From the NCBI GenBank assembly GCA_963666415.2, contig CAXXPD010000003.1:806001-870000 (forward strand): 64,000 nt of DNA, read 5' to 3'. Numbering within the stretch: the stretch's first letter is position 1; each line of letters opens with the position of its first letter. A program made the translations under genes and the position numbers. This document shows positions 45,057 through 53,614 of the stretch, one piece after another. The DNA comes from Bin87 sp963666415. Its GTDB lineage: Bacteria > Chloroflexota > Dehalococcoidia > Lucifugimonadales > UBA3495. The notes beneath the pieces were generated by a model. The model ran no database searches and was not told where the DNA came from. It saw only the letters and a program-made list of their open reading frames with translations.

Positions 45057-45929
45057 TTACCGGCTAAAAAATTCGTGCAGCAGGCGGTAGGCGTCGTCGG
45101 GCAGTTCTTCGGCGATGTAATGGCCGCAGGGTAGCGACTGTCCCTCAACGTTGTTGGAGTAGTCCCGCCAAACCTGCAAAACGTCCTGCGTCCGCCCCAC
45201 GTAGCCGGTGGAACTCCATAACGCCAGGTGGGGACAATTCACCTTGTTGTCAAAATCTGCTTCGTCATGCACCAGGTCAATGCTGGCGCCGGCGCGATAG
45301 TCCTCGCACGCGCCGTGGATGGCCGCGGGGTCGTAGAAACAACGGACGTATTCTTCGATAGCCTCGGAAGGGAATACCGTCTCGGCATTGTCCGCCCGCA
45401 TGAAGCGGGATCGGATGAAGTAATCCGGGTCGGCGCCGATCACGCGCTCCGGAAAGTCGAAGGGCTGAATCAGGAAAAACCAGTGGTAGGTATTGGTCGC
45501 CATCGCCTGGTTCACCATGCTGAACATATGACGTGTCGGCACGATGTCCAACGTCGCCAGTTTCAGGACGCGCTCGGGGTGGTCTTTGGTCAGGCGGTGA
45601 GCGACGCGGGCGCCCCGGTCGTGGCTGCCCAGCAAAAATGTGTCGAAGCCAAGGTGCGTCATAACGTCGACCTGATCCTGAGCCATTGCACGCTTGGAAT
45701 AGTTAAGATGGTCGGGGGCGCCGGCGGGCTTACCACTGTCGCCGTAACCCCGCAGGTCACCCGCCACCACCGTAAAGTCCTCGGCCAGCCGCGGGGCCAC
45801 CTTGTGCCACATGGTATGAGTCTGGGGGTAGCCGTGAAGCAGCAGCAACGGGGGGCCGCTGCCGCCCTTGACCACGTTAATGGTGGTGCCGCCGGTTTGA
45901 ATTTGTAATTGCTCGAAACCCTCAAACAT
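45057..45929 (-). CDS. Haloacetate (fluoroacetate) dehalogenase-like alpha/beta hydrolase
   Basis: The 290-residue protein (ATG 45929, preceded by AGGGGAAA) has LLLLHGYPQTHTMWHKVAP, DLRGYGDSGKP and LLGSHDRGARVAHRLTKDHP. Counting gives nucleophile Asp104, Arg105, Arg108, acid Asp128, His149 and Trp150, and the catalytic His in LPCGHYIAEELP. These correspond, with a constant offset of six, to Asp110, Arg111, Arg114, Asp134, His155 and Trp156, as I recall them from Rhodopseudomonas fluoroacetate dehalogenase, where Arg bind carboxylate and His/Trp bind the halide. It therefore probably displaces halide (or opens an ester/epoxide) from a short 2-substituted acid. First gene of the minus-strand operon. 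Confidence 0.87.
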   Translation of the reverse strand: MFEGFEQLQIQTGGTTINVVKGGSGPPLLLLHGYPQTHTMWHKVAPRLAEDFTVVAGDLRGYGDSGKPAGAPDHLNYSKRAMAQDQVDVMTHLGFDTFLLGSHDRGARVAHRLTKDHPERVLKLATLDIVPTRHMFSMVNQAMATNTYHWFFLIQPFDFPERVIGADPDYFIRSRFMRADNAETVFPSEAIEEYVRCFYDPAAIHGACEDYRAGASIDLVHDEADFDNKVNCPHLALWSSTGYVGRTQDVLQVWRDYSNNVEGQSLPCGHYIAEELPDDAYRLLHEFFSR

Positions 45930-46124
45930 AGCTTTCCCCTTTTTGGGTGAAGGATGCAAAACCGGCATTTGGCCAAGAACTCTAGCGCCGCCAGTGGGAT
46001 ACATAATGACTGTGTGGGGCTGACCTTGCAAATACCTGCGTAAATACGCGCCGCCCATAAGGATCGCGCGAGTAGCGACGTAGCCGGGAGCGAAATTTCC
46101 CCGAGGTCTGTCGATTATCCGCAG

Positions 46125-46221
46125 GCAATTGGGTAGTCCATTAATGGCGAGTTTGTCCAGGAATTAGTGGACGGCCTTTCGACAAGCTCAGGGTGAGTGG
46201 AGAATCTATTTGGGTGGACAA
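46125..46221. repeat. Intergenic repeat family B, copy 2
   Basis: TTCGACAAGCTCAGGGTGAG followed by TGGAGAATCTATTTGGGTGG matches the copy at 24600-24689, with the same flanking words (CAATTGG, AATGGCGAG, GTGGACAA). The remaining part of 45930-46335, between divergent operons, shows no gene. Confidence 0.7.
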
Positions 46222-46335
46222 TGGATAGACCCGGAAGATTCCGCGGCGTCCTTTGACACCGATGTTGTGCCAATGTACCGTAGTTATCCAGCGCAAGATT
46301 GCGACGACAAATCCAGACTGAGAGCGAAAACAACG

Positions 46336-47505
46336 ATGGCCATCCAAACCCACGACACCGCACATTACCTTACCACCGCGCGCCGCATGGCAGAACAAGT
46401 TGCAATCGACGCCGACCGCATTGACGCCGACCGACAGTTGCCGACCGAGTTGGCGAACGAGATGGCCGACGAAGGGTTGTTTAGGCTGCTCCTGCCCCGC
46501 TCTTTGGGCGGCGCGGAGCTTCAGCACCCCGATTTCCTGAGCATCCTGGAGGTTTTCGCCGGAGTGGACGCCAGCACCGCCTGGTGCCTCAACCAGAACA
46601 ACGTATTTTCTACCAGCGCGTCCAGAATGCCGGCCGCCACTGCCCATGAGATTTGGGACGATCCCAGGGGGGTGGTCACCAACGGCCCACCCACTGCGGC
46701 ATCTCGGGCCGTGCCAACTGATGGCGGCTACCGCCTGAGTGGGCACTGGAATTTCAGTAGCGGCAGCGACCACGCCACCTGGATTGGCGCGCTGGCTCCG
46801 GTGGGGGAACCGGGACAGAACGGCGACGCCGCTCGCAACCGGGCCGGAACCAAGATACTTCTGATGCCAAAAGCCGACGTGCGTATGGTGGACCTGTGGC
46901 ACGTTCCCGGACTGCGGGGGACCGGCAGTTTCAGTTTTCAGGTGGATGACCATTTCGTTCCGGAGGAGCGCGTTTACGACCCGGAAGGCCAGTCGTTCGA
47001 AAGTGGGCCGCTGTACTGCATCCCCCGGACTCTACTGTTCGCCACCGGATTTGCAACTGTTGCGCTCGGGGTGGCCAGGAAGAGCCTGGAGATCGCCATC
47101 GCCCAGGCCGGCGACCGGTTGCCTGGGCGCTCCCAAGTCGTCCTGCGCGACCATCAAACCGCCCAGCGCGCCATCGGTGAAGCCCACGCCATCCACCAGT
47201 CGGCCCGCGCGTTTTTGCGGGACAGCCACGCCGCCGTATGGGATGCTGCTTGCCGGGAACGCAGCCTGCAGGTCGAACAGCGGATACAGCTGCGGGTCGC
47301 CGCCACCCACGCCATCCGGATGTCGGCGCAGGTGGTGGATACCGCGTACACCCTGTGCGGCGCCGGCGCGATTTTCGAGTCCAACCCGATCCAGCGCCGG
47401 TTCCAGGACATCCACGTAATTACGCAGCACACCCAGGGTCACCACGTGCACTTCGAAACCGCCGGCCAGTATCTATTGGGTTTGGAGCCGCAGGGCATTT
47501 TCTAG
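46336..47505 (+). CDS. Acyl-CoA-dehydrogenase-fold flavoprotein (DszC/HsaA-like)
   Basis: The protein (389 residues from ATG 46336) has the helical N-terminal domain (LPTELANEMADEGLFRLLLP, LGGAELQHPDFLSILEVFAG), the central beta domain (GGYRLSGHWNFSSGSDHATW, about 120-140) and the C-terminal four-helix domain ending in NPIQRRFQDIHVITQHTQGH. This last motif is typical of the HpaB/DszC/HsaA-type flavin monooxygenase branch (Acyl-CoA_dh_2). The catalytic Glu of true acyl-CoA dehydrogenases is not apparent. Upstream in-frame codons exist but lack a ribosome site. It faces away from the catabolic operon and may belong to the same pathway. Confidence 0.83.
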   Translation: MAIQTHDTAHYLTTARRMAEQVAIDADRIDADRQLPTELANEMADEGLFRLLLPRSLGGAELQHPDFLSILEVFAGVDASTAWCLNQNNVFSTSASRMPAATAHEIWDDPRGVVTNGPPTAASRAVPTDGGYRLSGHWNFSSGSDHATWIGALAPVGEPGQNGDAARNRAGTKILLMPKADVRMVDLWHVPGLRGTGSFSFQVDDHFVPEERVYDPEGQSFESGPLYCIPRTLLFATGFATVALGVARKSLEIAIAQAGDRLPGRSQVVLRDHQTAQRAIGEAHAIHQSARAFLRDSHAAVWDAACRERSLQVEQRIQLRVAATHAIRMSAQVVDTAYTLCGAGAIFESNPIQRRFQDIHVITQHTQGHHVHFETAGQYLLGLEPQGIF

Positions 47506-47610
47506 GTTGTGAAACCGGGCGATGTTGACGGTCTGCCACCCGGTCAACCCTTGTCGCCAATCGGTGCGGCGGGTATGATTCGGGGCGTCCCAGTACCAAT
47601 TGGACCTCAT

Positions 47611-47760
47611 GCATATCCAATTTGTCATTGCGAGCGTAGCGTGGCAATCTCGTCGCCGTAGCAACGGCGGTTCGTCGACGTGTGTTCGGCCTCATCGAGA
47701 TTGCCACGTCCCTCGACTAGCTCGGGATGAGCGGGTGCTCCTCGCAATGACAGATTAAAG
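47611..47760. repeat. Palindromic CATTGCGAG-type repeat (family A), copy 4
   Basis: The left arm TTTGTCATTGCGAGCGTAGC runs on to GTGGCAATCTCG; the right arm is CGAGATTGCCACG and, after an inserted CCTCGACTAGCTCGGGATGA block, CTCCTCGCAATGACAG. The centre GCCGTAGCAACGGCGGTTCG is shared with copies 1 and 3. No gene lies in 47506-47877. Confidence 0.85.
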
Positions 47761-47877
47761 CGGGAACGGCGTGAGCCATTAGACAATTAGAGCCAACCGG
47801 TTGATTTCCGGTCGCATTCGTCGGCGAGCGTGGTCGGAATGGGCGGTTGGATGCAACCCGGCAAGCGAGGTGCAGTC

Positions 47878-49296
47878 ATGGCCGCAACACGCGTGGATAC
47901 GGTTATCGTCGGCGGGCAAATCGTCACGTCGTCCCAGGTGTACGAGGGTTCGATCGCCATTGCCGGCGAAAAGATAGTCGCGATTGGGCCGGAACAATAC
48001 CTGCCGCCGGCGGACAACTACATCGATGCGTCGGGCAAATTTGTGCTGCCGGGTCTCATCGACAGCCACGTGCATCTGGACGGGCACGACAACTACGCGC
48101 TGGGGTCGCTGGCTGCCGCGCACGCCGGTTTGACTACGTTGGTGCCTTTCGGCACCTACAATCTGGAGGGCGACGAAACACTCCCGCAGGCCTTACACCG
48201 GACGCGGGAGCAAGTTGAACAGAACGCATTGACCGACTTTGCGTTCCACTTCATCCTCCAAAACCGCCCGAGCATCCTGGCGGGATTGCCCGAGGCCTTC
48301 GATTTGGGCGTCAAGTCCTTCAAGATGTTTATGACCTACAAAAAGCGTCCCTTCCGTATGTGTGACGACGACTATATTTGCGAGGCCATGGATATGGTGT
48401 CTCGTGGTGGCGGGGTGCTGCAGTTGCATTGTGAGAGCGGCAACATCATCGAATACTTGGAAAACAAGCTGATTGCCGACGGACACACGCACCCCACCGA
48501 TTTCCCGTCGGCATGCCCCGATTGGGCGGAAGAAGAGGCTATTAATCGCGCGGTCAAGATGAGCGCGGCGACCCGCTGCCCGACCTACGTGGTGCACCTG
48601 AGCACGCAATTAGGTCTGGAACGCATCAAGCAGGCCCAGAGTCAAGGGCAGGCGGTGTGGACGGAAACTTGCCCACAGTACCTGCTGTTGTCTGATGCCC
48701 AGATGGCCGAATACGGTCCGCTGGCGAAGATTGGTCCGCCGCTGCGACCCGAGGACGGACCCGACCGCGACTCCCTGTGGCAAGGCTTGCACCAGGGCAA
48801 CATCTCCATCGTATCAAGCGATCACGCCCCATATCCACAGGAATTGAAGCAAGTGGGCTGGGACAACATTTTCGTCGATGCCGAGGGGCGATCGGTGCCA
48901 TTCGGTTCGCCGGGCATCGAAACCATCGTACCGTTGATGTACAGCGAAGGAGTGGTGAAACGCGGGTTGCCCATCTGGTGGTTAGCCCGCGTCATGGCCG
49001 AGAACCCGGCCCGAATCTTCGGTTTGTACCCACGCAAGGGAGTGATTCAGATTGGCTCCGACGCTGACCTGCTGATTGTGGACCCCAATGGCGACCGGGT
49101 GGTTACGGCCCGAGACCACCACGGCAACTCCGGCTACACGCTGTTCGAGGGTTGGCAGGTGAACGGGCGCCCGTGGATGACGCTCCTGCGCGGTCAGGTG
49201 CTGTTGAGGGATGGCGCGTTGCAACAGAAACCTGGCTATGGCAGGTTCCTGGAGAGCGAGGCGCCACGCGCGCCCCTGGGCGGCCCGGTCAGCTAA
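47878..49296 (+). CDS. Dihydropyrimidinase/hydantoinase-family amidohydrolase
   Basis: The protein (472 residues from ATG 47878) has all metal ligands of the D-hydantoinase/dihydropyrimidinase class: His-x-His in GLIDSHVHLDGHD (about 61-63), the carbamylated Lys in GVKSFKMFMTYKKR (about 150), His in LQLHCESGN (about 185), His in YVVHLSTQ (about 240) and Asp in SIVSSDHAPYP (about 320). The family opens cyclic amides such as hydantoins and dihydropyrimidines. The gene lies 245 bases before an amidase gene in the same direction (with a collapsed enolase-superfamily gene between), which would fit sequential hydrolysis of C-N bonds. Confidence 0.92.
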   Translation: MAATRVDTVIVGGQIVTSSQVYEGSIAIAGEKIVAIGPEQYLPPADNYIDASGKFVLPGLIDSHVHLDGHDNYALGSLAAAHAGLTTLVPFGTYNLEGDETLPQALHRTREQVEQNALTDFAFHFILQNRPSILAGLPEAFDLGVKSFKMFMTYKKRPFRMCDDDYICEAMDMVSRGGGVLQLHCESGNIIEYLENKLIADGHTHPTDFPSACPDWAEEEAINRAVKMSAATRCPTYVVHLSTQLGLERIKQAQSQGQAVWTETCPQYLLLSDAQMAEYGPLAKIGPPLRPEDGPDRDSLWQGLHQGNISIVSSDHAPYPQELKQVGWDNIFVDAEGRSVPFGSPGIETIVPLMYSEGVVKRGLPIWWLARVMAENPARIFGLYPRKGVIQIGSDADLLIVDPNGDRVVTARDHHGNSGYTLFEGWQVNGRPWMTLLRGQVLLRDGALQQKPGYGRFLESEAPRAPLGGPVS

Positions 49297-49364
49297 CGTG
49301 TGGCGGAGTTTCACCGGCGGTCAATCGCAATCGGTTCCAGGGTGATGGTCGCAAACGCCATTCC

Positions 49365-49521
49365 ATGAGAATTACCGACATTACCGCCGTATATCCGGTC
49401 GGATCACATCTGTTCAGAGCGAGATGTGTTCCGGTTGGACGAGCCGGCGCCAGTGGATGGGTATATCATGGCGTCAGACCGACCCGGCTTCGGCGTTACC
49501 GTCAACGAAGCGATGTTGTAG
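49365..49521 (+). pseudogene. Remnant of an enolase-superfamily (mandelate racemase-like) gene with its centre deleted
   Basis: ATG 49365 opens MRITDITAVYPV, the usual N-terminus of mandelate racemase/muconate lactonizing enzymes. Less than 60 bases later another frame reads DVFRLDEPAPVDGYIMASDR and PGFGVTVNEAML, then TAG (49519-49521), the usual C-terminus of the same superfamily. About 330 codons of the barrel are missing between them. This looks like a large internal deletion of a once complete gene. Confidence 0.65.
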
Positions 49522-49540
49522 GTCGGATTTGGGATCTACC

Positions 49541-50740
49541 ATGACACAAGCATCTCGCACCATAAATGATCCGCTCAACGCTTTTTGCCACGACAGCGAA
49601 GCCTGGTTGGGGGGCGCTCCCACCGGATCCCTTGCCGGTCTGACATTTGCCGCCAAGGATATATTCGATGTGGTGGGTCATGTGACCGGATGTGGTAATC
49701 CCAACTGGAAGGCCACCCACTCGCCCGCCGAAGCCAACGCCTGGGTGGTCCAACAACTGGTGAATGCCGGCGCCACCATGGTGGGCAAGACCATCACCGA
49801 TGAACTGACCAGGGGTATCTTTGGCGAGAATGTCCACTACGGGACGCCCATTAACCCGCGCGCTCCGGGACGCGTGCCGGGTGGTTCTTCCAGCGGTTCG
49901 GCGTCGGCGGTGGCTGGAGAACTGGTCGACTTTGCGTTAGGTTCGGACACCGGCGGCTCGGTGAGGGTTCCAGCCAGCTTTTGTGGCCTGTATGGATTGC
50001 GCCCCACCCACGGCAGGATCCCGAGAGACGGAATGCTGCTGCAAGCGCCCACCTTTGACACCATCGGTTGGTTTGCCCGCGATGCCGACACATTCGCCCG
50101 AGTGGGCGCCGTGTTGTTGCCGCCGCAACCAGCGACGGAACGCCCCCGCAATCTGGTCATAGCGGATGATGCGTTTGAGCTGGCCGAACCGCCAGTGCGC
50201 GCGGCCCTGCTAGCAATTGCGGACACGATCACTTCGCTATTCGATTCCGTGTCAACCCAGCGCCTGTCGCCAACCAGTCTCACCGATTGGTCGGGACACC
50301 AGCAGATTTTGCAGAGTCGGGAGGCTTGGGAATCAATCAGGGAGTGGATCGATGAGGTCAATCCGGCGTTCAGTTTTGAGGTGTCAGACCGCTACGTGAT
50401 GGGCCGGTCGATAACCGATTCCCAGGTTGCTGATGGCCAGTCTGGTCGGGATGCGGTGATTGCGCGTATGGACGAGGTGTTTGCTGATCAGCAAACCGTA
50501 ATGTGTCTGCCGACTACGGTCGGGCCGGCGCCCCTCGTCGGACAGCCGGTTTCGGAACGACATTCCCTGCGGCTACGCAACAGCGCGCTGACTTCCATTG
50601 CCGGCAACACTGGCCGGCCGCAACTGACGTTGCCACTCGGTGTGGTGGATGGCCTGCCGGTGGGTTTGTCCCTGTTGGGCGATCGCGGTTCCGATGAACA
50701 GTTGATGGAGCTAGCCCGGGAAGTCGCTCGCCTTGGTTAG
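49541..50740 (+). CDS. Amidase-signature-family hydrolase (short type)
   Basis: The protein (399 residues from ATG 49541) is shorter than the two other amidases here, in the range of plant-AMI1/indoleacetamide-hydrolase-like enzymes. It has the Lys in LTFAAKDIFDVVGHVTG (about 39), cis-Ser in VPGGSSSGSASAVAGE (about 115) and nucleophile Ser in GSDTGGSVRVPASF (about 137). No GatC-like gene lies beside it. It follows the hydantoinase gene, so together they could release ammonia or an amine from a cyclic amide. The upstream in-frame GTG/ATG region (49424) is low in coding character. Confidence 0.9.
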   Translation: MTQASRTINDPLNAFCHDSEAWLGGAPTGSLAGLTFAAKDIFDVVGHVTGCGNPNWKATHSPAEANAWVVQQLVNAGATMVGKTITDELTRGIFGENVHYGTPINPRAPGRVPGGSSSGSASAVAGELVDFALGSDTGGSVRVPASFCGLYGLRPTHGRIPRDGMLLQAPTFDTIGWFARDADTFARVGAVLLPPQPATERPRNLVIADDAFELAEPPVRAALLAIADTITSLFDSVSTQRLSPTSLTDWSGHQQILQSREAWESIREWIDEVNPAFSFEVSDRYVMGRSITDSQVADGQSGRDAVIARMDEVFADQQTVMCLPTTVGPAPLVGQPVSERHSLRLRNSALTSIAGNTGRPQLTLPLGVVDGLPVGLSLLGDRGSDEQLMELAREVARLG

Positions 50741-50779
50741 TCGTGAGGCCCGGCAGTACCTGACTCCCGGCGGCAGAAT

Positions 50780-52063
50780 GTGTCTGCGCTTGGGCGGTTC
50801 CTTCCGGTGCACAGTCTTCCTTCTGGTGGCAGCTTGAAAATCTCGGCGACCTTGAGCCAGGCGGCCATACCGCTCGGGATTTTCCGGTATCGCGATTTCG
50901 CGTTCGTGTGGACCTCTACCACACTGGTTGGCATGGGCACCCAGATGGAGTCGGCGGTGCTCGGCTGGTTTGTACTGACCCTAACAGACTCGCCGTTCCT
51001 GGTGGGTTCGATTGCAGCAGCGCGCATGGCGTTGAACTTCCTGGCCCTGTTTGCCGGAGCCATCGCCGACCGCCTGCCCAGAAACGTGCTGCTGGCAACG
51101 GTGGAATTCGTCATGGGTTTGCTGGGTATTGTGATGTTGACCCTGATCCTGACGGGTTTTCTGGAAGTCTGGCACATTTTCGCGATTACGATGGTCATGG
51201 GTGTGGTCAGGCTGTTTCAGATGCCAACGGCACAATCCATGATCGGGGACACGCTGCCCGCCGAACGGGTCAGCAACGGGGCCGCCTTCAACACGGTGGC
51301 GATGAACATCGCGATGCTGGTGGGCCCGGTGGTAGGCGGAGTGTTGTTCAAGGGATTTGGGCCGCAGGGCGCGTACATGGCGATCGCGTCGCTGTACATG
51401 CTGAGCGGTATATCGGCGCTGGCAATCCGACTCGCTCCAGCCCGTGCCGACCGGCGCCGCGAATCGGTGTTGCGGACGGTGGCGGACGGTCTCAAATATG
51501 CGAAGGGGAACCAGGTGATCTGGGCCGTGTTACTGGTTGCGGTAATAATTAATCTGGCTGGTTGGACGTTCCATACCAGTTTGGCGCCCATCTTCGCCCG
51601 CGATGTTTTGGGGACTGACTCGGTGGGATTGGGTCTGCTGCTGTTTGCCTTCGGCGCTGGTGCGCTGACCGGTTCGGTCGGGTTGGCGATGTTGCCCAGC
51701 CTGCGCAGCGTAGGCAAGTTGCTCATCACGGCCGTGATCATGTGGCATGTTACCGTGCTGGCAATTTCCTTTTCCCAATCCTTTGCGCTATCGATGATAA
51801 TTCTGGTGCTGATAGGTATGTCGTTCGCCTCAACCCAGGTGCTGATTCTGACGCTGCTGTTGCGCACCACCGATGCGCGCTTCAGAGGACGAGTGATGGG
51901 TCTGCGTTCGTTTGCGATCCTGGCGTTCAGCTTCGGCAGCATGGGGGCCGGTGCATTCGCCGGCTTGTGGGGAGCGCCCGGCGCGGCGCAGGTGGTCGGC
52001 GTGACCGGCATCGTGCTGGTGCTGGTGCTGGCGATGGTAGCGCCCAAACTCCGGCAAGCCTGA
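50780..52063 (+). CDS. MFS exporter (MFS_3/EntS type)
   Basis: The protein of about 427 residues has 12 predicted membrane helices. The loop-2/3 motif reads GAIADRLPRN (about 92) and the matching second-half loop has FRGRVMGLRSF (about 375). The FRYRDFAFVWTSTTLVGMGT start is typical of EntS/MFS_3-like exporters. The start is uncertain: GTG 50780 leaves a long N-terminal tail, and TTG 50834 would also keep all helices. It ends 39 bases from the convergent stop of another MFS gene. Confidence 0.85.
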   Translation: MSALGRFLPVHSLPSGGSLKISATLSQAAIPLGIFRYRDFAFVWTSTTLVGMGTQMESAVLGWFVLTLTDSPFLVGSIAAARMALNFLALFAGAIADRLPRNVLLATVEFVMGLLGIVMLTLILTGFLEVWHIFAITMVMGVVRLFQMPTAQSMIGDTLPAERVSNGAAFNTVAMNIAMLVGPVVGGVLFKGFGPQGAYMAIASLYMLSGISALAIRLAPARADRRRESVLRTVADGLKYAKGNQVIWAVLLVAVIINLAGWTFHTSLAPIFARDVLGTDSVGLGLLLFAFGAGALTGSVGLAMLPSLRSVGKLLITAVIMWHVTVLAISFSQSFALSMIILVLIGMSFASTQVLILTLLLRTTDARFRGRVMGLRSFAILAFSFGSMGAGAFAGLWGAPGAAQVVGVTGIVLVLVLAMVAPKLRQA

Positions 52064-52101
52064 CCGGCCAACGCGGACTGTCGGCCAACGGTGGGTTCGG
52101 T

Positions 52102-53580
52102 TTAGGTCTCCGCTGGGGCGACGGCGTATTCCGGCTGCTCCGCCCCGCGCAAGGGCAACGCCGAGATAAACATGGCCAGCAACAGCGAACCCGCCATGGC
52201 GAAATAGGCGTACCTGAGCCCGGTGGTGAAGGCTTGCTCGACTCCTACCGATGTGCCGCTCCGCACGGCGTCCAGGGTGGGTTCATGGCCCATTGCGGCC
52301 ATCGTCGCGGTTACGATGGCAGTGCAAACCGCCACGCTCACCACGTTGCCGGCGTTACGAATCAGATTAACCAGAGCCGAGATGACACCGTGGCTTTCTC
52401 GCTCCACCGCGCTGAGGATTGAACTGGAATTGGCCGAGTAGAACGTACCCATTCCGCAACTCAGCAGCATCAACGCCGGAATCACCATAACAAGAGAAGA
52501 ATCTTCGGACAGGCGCGATAGTGTCGAGATTCCGGTGGTTGACAGGATCAGGCCGCCGACGGTGAACTTCCTCCACCCAAACCGATCTGATAGCCGCCCG
52601 CTGATCAGCCCCAGCAGCGCCATGCAGATGGCTCCGGGTACCACAGCCAAACCGGCGACCGACGGTCGGTAGCCCAGCACGTTTTGCAGGTAAAACGGCG
52701 TCATGAAAAGCACCGCTGAACTGCCCGTAAACATCAGGAAGTTGGCCGACACGCCCTGAGAAAAATTCTTGCGCTGGAAGAACCGCAGCTGCAGCATTGG
52801 GCTCGTGTGCCGCAGTTCCCACCAGACGAAGCTGGCCAGCAGTACGACGAAAGCTACGGCTGCCGCCAAAATCGGCGGCGACGTCCAGCCCACACGATGC
52901 GCGTTGGTAATGCCTAGCAACAGCGCAAGCAGCGCTCCGGATGACATTACGGCGCCCAGCCAATCGAACCGGGCCGGTCGTCGACTGGCGCTTAGCGTCC
53001 GCACCTGTTCGGCCAGGATTAGAAGGCATAATCCAATACTGACCAGAACCAGCGGCACTACAGCGAAGAACACCGAGCGCCAACCCAGTGCGTCTACCAA
53101 AAGTCCACCGAGGGCCGGGCCGGCTACCGCCCCAGTCCCGACCATTGTCATTATGAGCCCGATGGCTTTGCCGCGTTCGGCCGGCGGGAATGCGCCAACG
53201 ACGATGGCCATGCCAGTGCCCTGGGTCATGGCGGCGCCGGCTCCCTGGACGATACGGGACGTGATGAGCACCGCCAGATCGTTGGACGCGCCCGATGATA
53301 TTGCGCCCGCTACGAAAACCAGCGAGCCAATTATGTACACCTTCTTGGCGCCGATCAGGTCGGCCAGCCGCCCCATCGGTAGCAACAGTGCGATGATGGT
53401 CATGGCATAGCCGATCACCAGCCACTGCACGCTGGGTATATCGGTGCTGAAATGACTGGCGATGGTCGGCAGCGCCACGCCCACGCTGCCGTGGTCTACC
53501 ACAGAGGCAAAGGTGCCCACCGCCATGACGCCGTAGACATACCATTTGTAGCGAGGACTACTCGTTAGCGATGCAAGCAT
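52102..53580 (-). CDS. MFS drug exporter, DHA2 (14-helix) family
   Basis: The protein (492 residues from ATG 53580) has about 14 membrane helices and the DHA2 signatures: WLVIGYAMTIIALLLPMGRL with ADLIGAKKVYIIG (motif A, about 60-90), ITSRIVQGAGAAMTQGTGMA (motif C region, about 105-125) and SGRLSDRFGWRKF in the second half. Family members export drugs or metabolites with protons. It begins 34 bases after the end of the phosphotriesterase-family gene on the same strand, so it may export the product or substrate of that enzyme. Confidence 0.92.
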   Translation of the reverse strand: MLASLTSSPRYKWYVYGVMAVGTFASVVDHGSVGVALPTIASHFSTDIPSVQWLVIGYAMTIIALLLPMGRLADLIGAKKVYIIGSLVFVAGAISSGASNDLAVLITSRIVQGAGAAMTQGTGMAIVVGAFPPAERGKAIGLIMTMVGTGAVAGPALGGLLVDALGWRSVFFAVVPLVLVSIGLCLLILAEQVRTLSASRRPARFDWLGAVMSSGALLALLLGITNAHRVGWTSPPILAAAVAFVVLLASFVWWELRHTSPMLQLRFFQRKNFSQGVSANFLMFTGSSAVLFMTPFYLQNVLGYRPSVAGLAVVPGAICMALLGLISGRLSDRFGWRKFTVGGLILSTTGISTLSRLSEDSSLVMVIPALMLLSCGMGTFYSANSSSILSAVERESHGVISALVNLIRNAGNVVSVAVCTAIVTATMAAMGHEPTLDAVRSGTSVGVEQAFTTGLRYAYFAMAGSLLLAMFISALPLRGAEQPEYAVAPAET

Positions 53581-53614
53581 TACCGCCCGAGTCGTCCGTA
53601 GGGCCCGGGTTGGA

